From: Thermoproteati archaeon
GTDB taxonomy: Archaea > Thermoproteota > Thermoprotei_A > Marsarchaeales > UBA168
Length of the DNA stretch: 6,238 bases
NCBI GenBank assembly: GCA_023256295.1
Contig: JAGDXH010000054.1
Span: 971 to 7,208, forward strand
Direction of reading: 5' to 3'
This document shows positions 1-5,422 of this stretch, in pieces. A program made the translations under genes and the position numbers. The notes under the pieces were generated by a model. The model was not told where the DNA came from. It searched no databases and was given only the letters and a program-made list of their open reading frames with translations. Every line of letters begins with the position of its first letter. Position 1 is the stretch's first letter.

Positions 1-18
1 ACACCTGAGCTTAAGCAC

Positions 19-474
19 ATGAAGAGCAGCGCTCTGCTCGTAGTGAAGCCGCGCTTCGACTGGGGGGAGGCAACCATGGAGGACGTGCTGGAGTGCGCCT
101 TTCCCAGGAAGCCGCAACAGCTGTCGCTCGTCGCCGGCATGATACTGAACGCGGTGGCCAAGGAAGGAGAGATGCCCGTTTCTGGATGGAGAGACTTCTT
201 GAAAGAGCACCCAGGGATAAGTCAGGCAAGCTACTACTCCGCCGTGAGGCAGCTGGTGGGCCTCGGCTTGCTGGGGCGTGAGAGAGGCGTGTACTACCTC
301 TCGGACAGGTTTTCAGAGACCCTGAGGAGGATGGCGGCGATCTGGGACTCCAGGATGGGAAAGCTGGCCAGTCACACGCTTTTCTTCGAAGAAATCTCCT
401 ACTCGGAAACCAACGGGCAAAGGAGCAAGCCAGGAAGCAGAAAAGCTGCTGGGCGGCAGAGAAGAGCCTTTTAA
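19..474 (+). CDS. Small winged-helix DNA-binding-like protein
   Basis: This 151-residue protein has a central region (about residues 33-95) that reads as a winged helix: a long first helix after QLSLVAG, a helix-turn-helix in which GISQASYYSAVRQLVGLGLL would be the recognition part, and a short wing GRERGVYYLSDRF. The tail from about residue 128 is basic and probably disordered. The role is likely DNA binding or transcriptional regulation, but no target can be read. The start is ambiguous. ATG at 19 forms an ATGA overlap with a possible upstream stop (TGA 20-22), as in coupled operon genes. ATG at 76 has a strong purine-rich Shine-Dalgarno-like run (62-70) five bases upstream and would give a 132-residue protein that still holds the whole winged helix. 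The frame is also open to the left window edge, so a still earlier start cannot be excluded. Its stop codon lies inside the TATA-like box of trpS. The fold call is moderately sure; the function is inference. Confidence 0.75.
   Translation: MKSSALLVVKPRFDWGEATMEDVLECAFPRKPQQLSLVAGMILNAVAKEGEMPVSGWRDFLKEHPGISQASYYSAVRQLVGLGLLGRERGVYYLSDRFSETLRRMAAIWDSRMGKLASHTLFFEEISYSETNGQRSKPGSRKAAGRQRRAF
62..70 (+). promoter_or_regulatory. Shine-Dalgarno-like run before internal ATG at 76
   Basis: The run GGGGGGAGG ends five bases before an in-frame ATG at 76, a good spacing for a ribosome binding site. It supports an alternative start for the winged-helix gene, 19 codons downstream of ATG 19. It also encodes Trp-Gly-Glu in the longer frame, so it may be coincidental. 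Confidence 0.4.
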
Positions 475-475
475 G
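469..475 (+). promoter_or_regulatory. TATA-like box of trpS, containing the upstream stop codon
   Basis: TTTTAAG begins 25 bases before the trpS ATG at 494, close to the position expected of a TATA box for a leaderless archaeal transcript. The upstream flank is purine-rich (GCAGAGAAGAG), as a BRE could be. The TAA at 472-474 is also the stop codon of the winged-helix gene. No Shine-Dalgarno sequence is seen before the trpS ATG, which fits leaderless initiation. A promoter function is inferred from position and composition only. Confidence 0.5.
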
Positions 476-493
476 CCTCCTACGCTTGCGGAC

Positions 494-1633
494 ATGCCCA
501 ACTTTCAGGTGACGCCATGGGAAGTCTCAGGTCGCGTGGACTATGACAAGTTGGTGGAGCAGTTCGGCACTCAGAAGATATCTCCAGAGCTTGCAGCCAG
601 GCTGGAGAAGCTGGCAGGAGAAAGCCACGTCATGCTGAGGAGGAAGATATTTTTCTCTCACAGAGACCTTGACTTGGTCCTCGAGGACTACGAGATCGGG
701 AAGGGATTCTTCCTTTACACGGGAAGGGCCCCTTCTCTTGGAATGCACATAGGTCACCTGGTCCCGTTCATGTTCACATCTTGGCTTCAGAGGAGGTTCG
801 GAGTCAACGTCTACATAGAGATAACCGACGACGAGAAGTTCATGAGGAATCAAAGGTACACGCAGGAACAAGTGGAGCGGTGGTCTCGGGAGAACATACT
901 TGACATCCTCGCCGTCGGTTTTGATCCAGACCGCACGTTTGTGTTTCAGGATACCGAGTACATAGGAAACATGTATCCCTTGGCCACGAGGGTGGCGAAG
1001 CACCTAACATTCTCGGCCGTGAAGGACACGTTTGGGCTAACCGCGTCCAGCAACATAGGAATTGTGTTTTACCCCGCGCTTCAAATTGTCCCCACGATGT
1101 TCGAAAGGAAGCGGTGCCTCATACCTGCAGGGATTGACCAGGACCCTTACTGGAGGCTGCAGCGGGACATGGCAGAGGGGCTGGGCTTCCTTAAGGCAGC
1201 TCAGATACACAGCAAGTTCCTGCCCTCCCTCACGGGCCCGGAGGGAAAGATGAGTTCCTCAAAGCCGGAGTCAGCCATATACCTTCAAGATGACGAGTAC
1301 ACGGTCAGAAAGAAGATCATGAAATATGCCTTCAGCGGCGGTCAGCCGACCGTGGATCTACAGAGGAAGCTAGGAGGAAACCCAGACGTGGACGTGGCCT
1401 TCCAATGGCTGTACTACTTCTTTGAGCCAGACGATCAAAGGATCAAGCAGCTGGAAGAAGACTACCGGGCAGGCCGCATGCTCTCGGGAGAGATGAAGCA
1501 GATCCTGGTAGAAAAGCTCGTAGAATTCCTAAAAGAGCACTCCCAAAAGAGAAGGGCAGCGGAACAAGAGGTCGACAGGTTCAAGCGGGAAGGAAAACTC
1601 GCCTCACGCATGTGGGAGACAATCCACAGGTGA
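494..1633 (+). CDS. trpS: Tryptophanyl-tRNA synthetase (archaeal/eukaryotic type)
   Basis: This cytoplasmic class I aminoacyl-tRNA synthetase charges tRNA-Trp with tryptophan using ATP. The 379-residue protein looks complete. The N-terminal extension (about residues 1-75, starting MPNFQVTPWEVSG) is of the archaeal/eukaryotic TrpRS type and is absent from the shorter bacterial enzymes. The first ATP-binding signature is a perfect HIGH at residues 85-88, within GMHIGHLVPF. The second is KMSSS at 252-256. Between them lie ITDDEKF (110-116) and GIDQDPYWRLQRD (213-225), typical active-site segments of this family. The C-terminal part (about 265-379) is helical and charged, as expected for the anticodon-binding domain. 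The ATG at 494 follows a TATA-like box by about 20 bases and gives the family's usual N-terminus. The gene lies 19 bases after the winged-helix gene and ends tail to tail with the small - strand gene, only two bases apart. Nothing appears broken. Confidence 0.98.
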   Translation: MPNFQVTPWEVSGRVDYDKLVEQFGTQKISPELAARLEKLAGESHVMLRRKIFFSHRDLDLVLEDYEIGKGFFLYTGRAPSLGMHIGHLVPFMFTSWLQRRFGVNVYIEITDDEKFMRNQRYTQEQVERWSRENILDILAVGFDPDRTFVFQDTEYIGNMYPLATRVAKHLTFSAVKDTFGLTASSNIGIVFYPALQIVPTMFERKRCLIPAGIDQDPYWRLQRDMAEGLGFLKAAQIHSKFLPSLTGPEGKMSSSKPESAIYLQDDEYTVRKKIMKYAFSGGQPTVDLQRKLGGNPDVDVAFQWLYYFFEPDDQRIKQLEEDYRAGRMLSGEMKQILVEKLVEFLKEHSQKRRAAEQEVDRFKREGKLASRMWETIHR

Positions 1634-1644
1634 GCTCAGCTCAC
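1630..1644. terminator. Perfect palindrome over two convergent stop codons
   Basis: GTGAGCTCAGCTCAC is a perfect inverted repeat with 7-base arms around one central C. It covers the trpS stop (TGA 1631-1633) and the stop of the small - strand gene (TCA 1636-1638 on the + strand). On the + side it is followed by a moderately T-rich stretch (CTTATCTTTCTGGGTTTCTG). Archaeal termination usually depends on T-runs more than hairpins, so a two-way terminator or 3'-end processing site is an inference; the symmetry itself is directly visible. Confidence 0.5.
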
Positions 1645-1908
1645 GCTTATCTTTCTGGGTTTCTGACGCCGTGTCTCCTCGGAACCCACCCTCTGAAGTT
1701 CCTCCTCAAGCACGTCGCGAACTGCCAGCAGCACCTCCCTTCTGGCTCTCTTCAAGTGCTCGTTACGCCTACCCCTCAGGAAGAGCAAAAAGAGCGGCAG
1801 AGCCAAGGCAGGATCAAAGGGGCAAAGACCTTCAAAAAGTCTCTCGGCGTCCGGTCCAGCCGCAGGCCTCTCCTCAGCCTTTGCGGGCGAGTCAGCTCTC
1901 TTGGTCAT
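1636..1908 (-). CDS. Unrecognised 90-96 residue protein downstream of the Get3d-like gene
   Basis: I do not recognise the family. From ATG 1908 the protein is 90 residues; from an upstream TTG at 1926 it would be 96. The first 20 or so residues are rich in Ala, Pro, Lys and Glu and look disordered. A core follows with the short hydrophobic stretch LCPFDPALALPLFLLFLRG, too short for a confident membrane helix, then a charged amphipathic helix (about RNEHLKRARREVLLAVRDVLEEELQ) and a basic tail. It is preferred over + strand frames here because it starts just after the Get3d-like gene stops (1936), is in the same direction, and stops two bases from the convergent trpS stop. A TATA-like TATAAG lies at 1932-1927. 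ATG 1908 is chosen because no Shine-Dalgarno sequence supports the TTG. A role linked to the neighbouring ATPase is a guess from position. Confidence 0.6.
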   Translation of the reverse strand: MTKRADSPAKAEERPAAGPDAERLFEGLCPFDPALALPLFLLFLRGRRNEHLKRARREVLLAVRDVLEEELQRVGSEETRRQKPRKISVS

Positions 1909-1926
1909 GGGCTTTGCTGCGGTCAA

Positions 1927-1932
1927 CTTATA
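1927..1932 (-). promoter_or_regulatory. TATA-like box before the small ORF
   Basis: On the - strand TATAAG occurs just after the stop codon of the Get3d-like gene. It lies about 22 bases (box centre to ATG) upstream of ATG 1908, similar to the spacing seen before trpS and the solute-binding protein gene. It may give the small ORF its own leaderless promoter; it could also be chance, with the ORF co-transcribed from upstream. Confidence 0.3.
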
Positions 1933-1935
1933 CGC

Positions 1936-3105
1936 CTAGCGAAGCACTCGCGAGAAGACGACCTCGAGGTAGCCTTCCTTAAGGGACGCGGACTTCGCAA
2001 CCTTTCCGGAAAGCACGGAAGGAAGCGCGATGGACCTCTCGTAGCGTCCAACTGGCATCTTGACACTCACGTTCAGATCGTCCCCATCTTGCTCCAGATC
2101 GACGTCTCCCTTGGTCGTGAACGGGACCTGAACCTTCAACAGGTAACCTTCTTTTGTGCGCTCCACGTAAAAGGACCTTCCCTTGAAGAAGACCCTGGTC
2201 GGATCCTGTTCGCCATAGATCTCCTTGCCCATTTCCCTCAAGTTATCAAGCCCGACCATCTCTGTGCCGAAAAACCTGACCCTCTTGACTGGAATCGGGT
2301 AGAAAGAGGTCTCAACTTCCGAGGCGTACTGAGACTGTATGGCATTCCACTTTTCGAGATAAGGGCCGGCTCCCTGCGGGAAGAAGCGATTTATCACGAC
2401 CATATCCACGTTGAATCCAAAAAGGCTCATGAAGGTATAGTTCCTGCGAGCCTGAAGCACGGAAAGCTTCTCGGGGTTGACCATCAGCCTGATGCTGGAA
2501 ATCGAGGCATCCCTCATGAGAGAACCAGCCTTCTTCAACCTGTTCACCATGGATTCCGCCTGCTCGTAGACCCCTTCGTCGGGAACAGGGAAAGGAAGCA
2601 TCGCTTCCATGGGCTTCAGGAGCTTCATGACGCTCTTCTGGACCTTGATGAGGTTGAAACCCAACTTGCCCATCAGTTCAGGGACAGCAAGAAACCTGAG
2701 CGCTTGACCAGTGGGCGCAGAGTCAAGCACAACAAAGTCCCATTTTCCACTCTCCTCTTCCAGCTTCAACACGCCGAGAAGCTCATCTATCCCAGGCATC
2801 TGAGCAAGTTCGGCAGCCAGCTCCTCATCCACCTTCGTGGCCAGGAAGGCACTCATGTAATCCCTGATCTCCCCCCAGTTCTTTTCGAGCTCATGCCTGG
2901 AATCCACCTCCATCACGTAGAAGTTCTGGGCCATCCTTGTGGGCTCGCTGCCCACCTCCATGCCGAGCGCGTCTGGTATCGAGTGAGCCGCATCGCCAGA
3001 TATCACCAGCGTCTTGTGACCGAGCTCAGAGGCAACTACTCCGGTCGCAAGCGCGGCAGAAGTTTTCCCTGTGCCGCCCTTTCCCATGAACATCACTGTT
3101 CTCAT
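1936..3105 (-). CDS. Get3/ArsA-family ATPase with C-terminal HSP20-like domain (Get3d-like)
   Basis: This is a SIMIBI-class ATPase of the Get3/ArsA family, 389 residues from ATG 3105. The deviant Walker A GKGGTGKT is at residues 8-15 with the intermonomer signature lysine at 9. Switch I is GDAAHS (37-42). Switch II is DSAPTG (128-133). Nucleotide-base contacts are suggested by NPE (210-212) and INR (238-240). A Met/Leu-rich helical section at about 144-169 matches the place of the client-binding region. The last 80 residues (about 309-387) form beta-strands with a GDDL turn and an SIALP strand, as in the alpha-crystallin/HSP20-like domain of Get3d proteins. There is no cysteine at all, so neither the ArsA arsenite site nor the Get3 CxxC zinc site can exist. 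This argues against an arsenite pump and for a chaperone or targeting role, though the client is unknown. TTG 3117 and ATG 3111 are alternative starts; ATG 3105 gives the family's usual MRxxxxxGKGG beginning and has a TATA-like box about 27 bases upstream. Confidence 0.92.
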   Translation of the reverse strand: MRTVMFMGKGGTGKTSAALATGVVASELGHKTLVISGDAAHSIPDALGMEVGSEPTRMAQNFYVMEVDSRHELEKNWGEIRDYMSAFLATKVDEELAAELAQMPGIDELLGVLKLEEESGKWDFVVLDSAPTGQALRFLAVPELMGKLGFNLIKVQKSVMKLLKPMEAMLPFPVPDEGVYEQAESMVNRLKKAGSLMRDASISSIRLMVNPEKLSVLQARRNYTFMSLFGFNVDMVVINRFFPQGAGPYLEKWNAIQSQYASEVETSFYPIPVKRVRFFGTEMVGLDNLREMGKEIYGEQDPTRVFFKGRSFYVERTKEGYLLKVQVPFTTKGDVDLEQDGDDLNVSVKMPVGRYERSIALPSVLSGKVAKSASLKEGYLEVVFSRVLR

Positions 3106-3128
3106 GATCATCTTCAAGGGCCGGTCAG

Positions 3129-3134
3129 CTATAT
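3129..3134 (-). promoter_or_regulatory. TATA-like box of the Get3d-like gene
   Basis: ATATAG on the - strand is centred about 27 bases upstream of ATG 3105 and about 21 upstream of ATG 3111. It lies in the roughly 100-base gap after the solute-binding protein gene. No strong Shine-Dalgarno sequence precedes either start, so leaderless initiation fits. It suggests that the ATPase gene has its own promoter. No clear T-run terminator for the upstream gene is visible in the gap. The assignment rests on position and composition. Confidence 0.4.
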
Positions 3135-3216
3135 CGTTACCGCTTTTGCCTACTGACAGGCTGAAGCGCGTCGGTCGACGGCAATTGGGTCATGCTTTCA
3201 AATGATTGCCCGAACT

Positions 3217-5367
3217 TCAAGTCCTCTGAACGGCTGCTCGTCGCTGCGATTTTGGGACGTTTCGGAGGGAACCCCGGCGACGCGCCATCGCGTACTTCGT
3301 GACAACGAGTAGCGCCAGCAAAACCCCAACGATGGCAACTGATATGTAGATGGAGTTGGATAGGATGTAGTTGGAGACGGATACGGGGCCTATGGGCCAA
3401 GACCCAGCAGGGGGAAGCGCCTTACCTGCCAAGATTGCCCCAGGGAAGTAAAGTCTGAGGTAGAAGTTACCAGTCTGAGACAGGGTCACCGAAAGAGAGA
3501 TGGTCCCGTTCGGAAGGGTCTTGACGTCCTGCAGCAGCGAGTAGCTCTTGCCCTGACCAACCTGAAGCTGAAGGGTCTGATTCCCAAACCCCTCCCCGTT
3601 GAGCAAGGCATATCCAACCACCTGCACCTGCCCTCCCTGGTATATGGTGCTGGGCCATGCGGTCACGGCAAGGGGACTGTGGTAGCAAGAGTATCCCAAT
3701 GCCCTGAGGGTCGATATGGATAAGTTCGGGTCAAACGGAAGAGGCGAGGACAGCTCGAGACCCAGGTACGAAGCCTGCGTCGGGACGATGATCGAGGAGG
3801 CCGGCTGGGCCAAACCAGAGAAAAGAGCCTGGCAGAGATAGGCCCTGGGAATCAGGTCTGACAGTGCCTGTCTGAACTCAAGGGCGTACGCGCTCTCTGA
3901 GCTTGGGTTGATGGAAGAGTACGGGATCGAGCTGCCTGTTCCCCAAATCGGGTTGCTTGGGTTGAGCACCATGTACAGCAATATGTCGGGCTTTCCTACC
4001 TTCCAGGAGTAACCTGGGGGCAGAGCCTGACCATAGGCAGGGTACAGCCAGAGACTGGAAGAGAGGGCTTGTACCGTTCCAGCGCGAAGCAAGGAGAGAG
4101 CTTGCGAGGGGGTCACTTGGGCGTACCTCACCACGAGGTACCGGAGCCCAGGAGTCCCGTTCCAATAACCCGAGTACCTGCGCAGGATGAACTGGCTCCC
4201 CTTCCTCTGCACGAGCTCGTAAGGACCAGTGCCCACGGGTCCTCCAGATGGCCCGCCCGTGGAAAACACGGATGAGGGCAAGTTAAACAACTCCCTCGGG
4301 GACACGTACTGAAGCGGGTACACGTAGACCTGACTCAGGAACTGGGGATAGAACAGGCGATATGGAGAAGGAAGCACGAACTCGACGCTTGTGGGCGAGG
4401 TTGCCACAACCTCGCCCTGGACGGGCAAACCGGTGGAGTTTGAGAACCAAACCGTGCCGTTGAGCAGCTTGAACTCGACCTGGTCTCCCAGCACGAACCT
4501 GAAGAAGGGTCCCGCCTGAGAGCCAGATGCCTCGTTTAACGCGGCCATGACCGATGCGACCACGTCGTCGCTGTCCATGGGTTGCCCGTTCTGAAAGGTG
4601 ACGTTGGGCTGCAAGGTGACGTTCCAAACGGTATAGCTGGGGTTCGCAACCGCAGACCGAGCCAAGCAGTACGCATAGCCTGTCCCTCTTGGCACCACCA
4701 AGGGTTGAAATATGGAGTCAGTCACCAGCCCTCCAGAGCCGTAAAGGGGAAGGAGAGAGCCAGGCGCAGGGCCCATGCTGAGCACGGTGAGGTTGCTCAC
4801 ACCGGACCACGCGGATGTCTCTTGGTAGGGGGAAGACGGGTTCAAACCCTTCAGGGAGACTGGAACCACCCAAAGCGGGTCCACATAGAGAAGCGGGATC
4901 TGGTAGAGCTGCGAGGTCACGGTCTTGACCCAGCCTGAAAGGTAAGTGGCATTTCCAGTCCTCTCATAGGCGGCGGCGAGTAATCCAGCATCAGTGGCGT
5001 TGAAATAGGGGTAGGCTGAGCTCATGGGGTTCGGCAACGCGCTCATCTGCGTCGCAACGACGTATGCGTCGTAGCCTCCTTGCGAGAAGTTCGGATGCGA
5101 GTAGGCTGGGGACTGAGGGGGATAATAAGCCATGGTATAGAAGGCGGCCCAAGGGACCGCCTGCACCCTCACGCCCATGCCATCTGAGGCAATGGAAGCG
5201 CCGAGATATCCAAGCACGTAAGAGTAGCCGGAGGTTGGGGACACGAGCACCATGGACGTCGAGTTCAGCGGTCTTGAGGCGAACGCGGCCCTTCCCTGCA
5301 ATCCCGCCAGGCTTCCAAAGCAAAGGGCCAAGACTACTGCCGCCAGCATGAAGCGAAGAAGCTTCAT
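3217..5367 (-). CDS. Membrane-anchored family-5 solute-binding protein, apparently circularly permuted
   Basis: This is a 716-residue extracellular protein of the SBP_bac_5 type, which captures peptides or other solutes for ABC importers. A signal peptide (residues 1 to about 30, ending AAFA) and a C-terminal membrane helix (about 672-690, then a KYAMARRR basic stop) put it outside the cell, anchored at its C-terminus. Residues 192-560 carry the usual family landmarks: W/F-x-N-G-x-P-x-D-S-D-D-V (about 248-269), VGTGPYEL (378-385), YWNGTPGLRY (401-410), FRQALSDLIPRAYL (498-511) and a TLRALGY end (553-559). Residues 36-175 resemble the segment that normally follows that point. An Ig-like beta region (about 563-665) precedes the anchor. 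There are 13 N-x-S/T sequons, consistent with archaeal glycosylation. ATG 5367 is chosen for the signal peptide and a TATA-like box about 23 bases upstream. No transporter partner gene is adjacent, and the substrate cannot be read from the sequence. Confidence 0.9.
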   Translation of the reverse strand: MKLLRFMLAAVVLALCFGSLAGLQGRAAFASRPLNSTSMVLVSPTSGYSYVLGYLGASIASDGMGVRVQAVPWAAFYTMAYYPPQSPAYSHPNFSQGGYDAYVVATQMSALPNPMSSAYPYFNATDAGLLAAAYERTGNATYLSGWVKTVTSQLYQIPLLYVDPLWVVPVSLKGLNPSSPYQETSAWSGVSNLTVLSMGPAPGSLLPLYGSGGLVTDSIFQPLVVPRGTGYAYCLARSAVANPSYTVWNVTLQPNVTFQNGQPMDSDDVVASVMAALNEASGSQAGPFFRFVLGDQVEFKLLNGTVWFSNSTGLPVQGEVVATSPTSVEFVLPSPYRLFYPQFLSQVYVYPLQYVSPRELFNLPSSVFSTGGPSGGPVGTGPYELVQRKGSQFILRRYSGYWNGTPGLRYLVVRYAQVTPSQALSLLRAGTVQALSSSLWLYPAYGQALPPGYSWKVGKPDILLYMVLNPSNPIWGTGSSIPYSSINPSSESAYALEFRQALSDLIPRAYLCQALFSGLAQPASSIIVPTQASYLGLELSSPLPFDPNLSISTLRALGYSCYHSPLAVTAWPSTIYQGGQVQVVGYALLNGEGFGNQTLQLQVGQGKSYSLLQDVKTLPNGTISLSVTLSQTGNFYLRLYFPGAILAGKALPPAGSWPIGPVSVSNYILSNSIYISVAIVGVLLALLVVTKYAMARRRGSLRNVPKSQRRAAVQRT

Positions 5368-5369
5368 GC
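5346..5369. repeat. Perfect 9-bp inverted repeat across the start codon of the solute-binding protein gene
   Basis: The arms GCATGAAGC (5346-5354) and GCTTCATGC (5361-5369) are exact reverse complements, separated by six bases. The ATG of the solute-binding protein gene (5367-5365) lies within the promoter-proximal arm. In the mRNA this could fold as a 9-bp hairpin with a UUCUUC loop that hides the start codon; in DNA it could be an operator. It also encodes the first residues MKLLRFM. The repeat is directly visible; any regulatory role is inferred. Confidence 0.6.
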
Positions 5370-5386
5370 GGGGGCTTGCCAGTAGC

Positions 5387-5399
5387 TGATAAGCTTTCG
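5387..5399 (-). promoter_or_regulatory. BRE/TATA-like promoter of the solute-binding protein gene
   Basis: On the - strand CGAAA (5399-5395) followed by GCTTATCA (5394-5387) resembles an archaeal BRE plus TATA box. Its centre is about 23 bases before ATG 5367. No Shine-Dalgarno sequence is obvious between it and the ATG, so the transcript is probably leaderless or nearly so. Confidence 0.45.
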
Positions 5400-5408
5400 G
5401 CCACGCAA

Positions 5409-5422
5409 AGCCCGCGCGGGCT
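5409..5422. repeat. GC-rich perfect 14-bp palindrome between the ATPase/nuclease and solute-binding genes
   Basis: AGCCCGCGCGGGCT is a perfect palindrome. As RNA it could form a 5-bp stem with a GCGC loop. It begins at the last two bases of the -1-frame TAG stop of the upstream gene and lies about 10 bases upstream of the BRE-like element of the next promoter. Possible roles are a frameshift-stimulating hairpin, a terminator part or an operator for the solute-binding gene. It has no following T-run in the - direction. Confidence 0.5.

Noticed and set aside
527..1003. A - strand open frame of 158 codons opposite trpS
   Set aside because: It is antisense to well-conserved synthetase sequence including the HIGH motif and shows no domain of its own.
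1936..3105. Arsenite efflux ATPase ArsA
   Set aside because: The protein has a single ATPase half and no cysteine for metalloid binding, carries an HSP20-like tail, and no ars genes are adjacent.
1612..3156. A + strand open frame of 514 codons opposite the Get3d-like gene
   Set aside because: It lies antisense to a clear Get3/ArsA gene with all motifs in place, overlaps the end of trpS, and its translation is rich in His, Arg and Leu with no recognisable domain. It is a side effect of codon bias.
3169..3181. Short GC-rich symmetric stretch around GTCGAC in the gap before the Get3d-like gene
   Set aside because: The pairable arms are only about four bases and no T-run follows on either strand, so a terminator or operator call is not justified.
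3137..3400. A - strand frame of 87 codons over the end of the solute-binding gene
   Set aside because: It overlaps the membrane anchor and tail coding region in another frame and lacks any recognisable feature. Its last part covers the gap before the Get3d-like gene but gives no support for a separate gene.
4991..5420. In-frame continuation of the AAA+/nuclease reading frame over the start of the solute-binding gene
   Set aside because: Here the translation becomes Arg-, Leu- and Gly-rich and shapeless, while the other frame shows a proper signal peptide and binding-protein sequence. It is treated as run-through caused by the missing in-frame stop.
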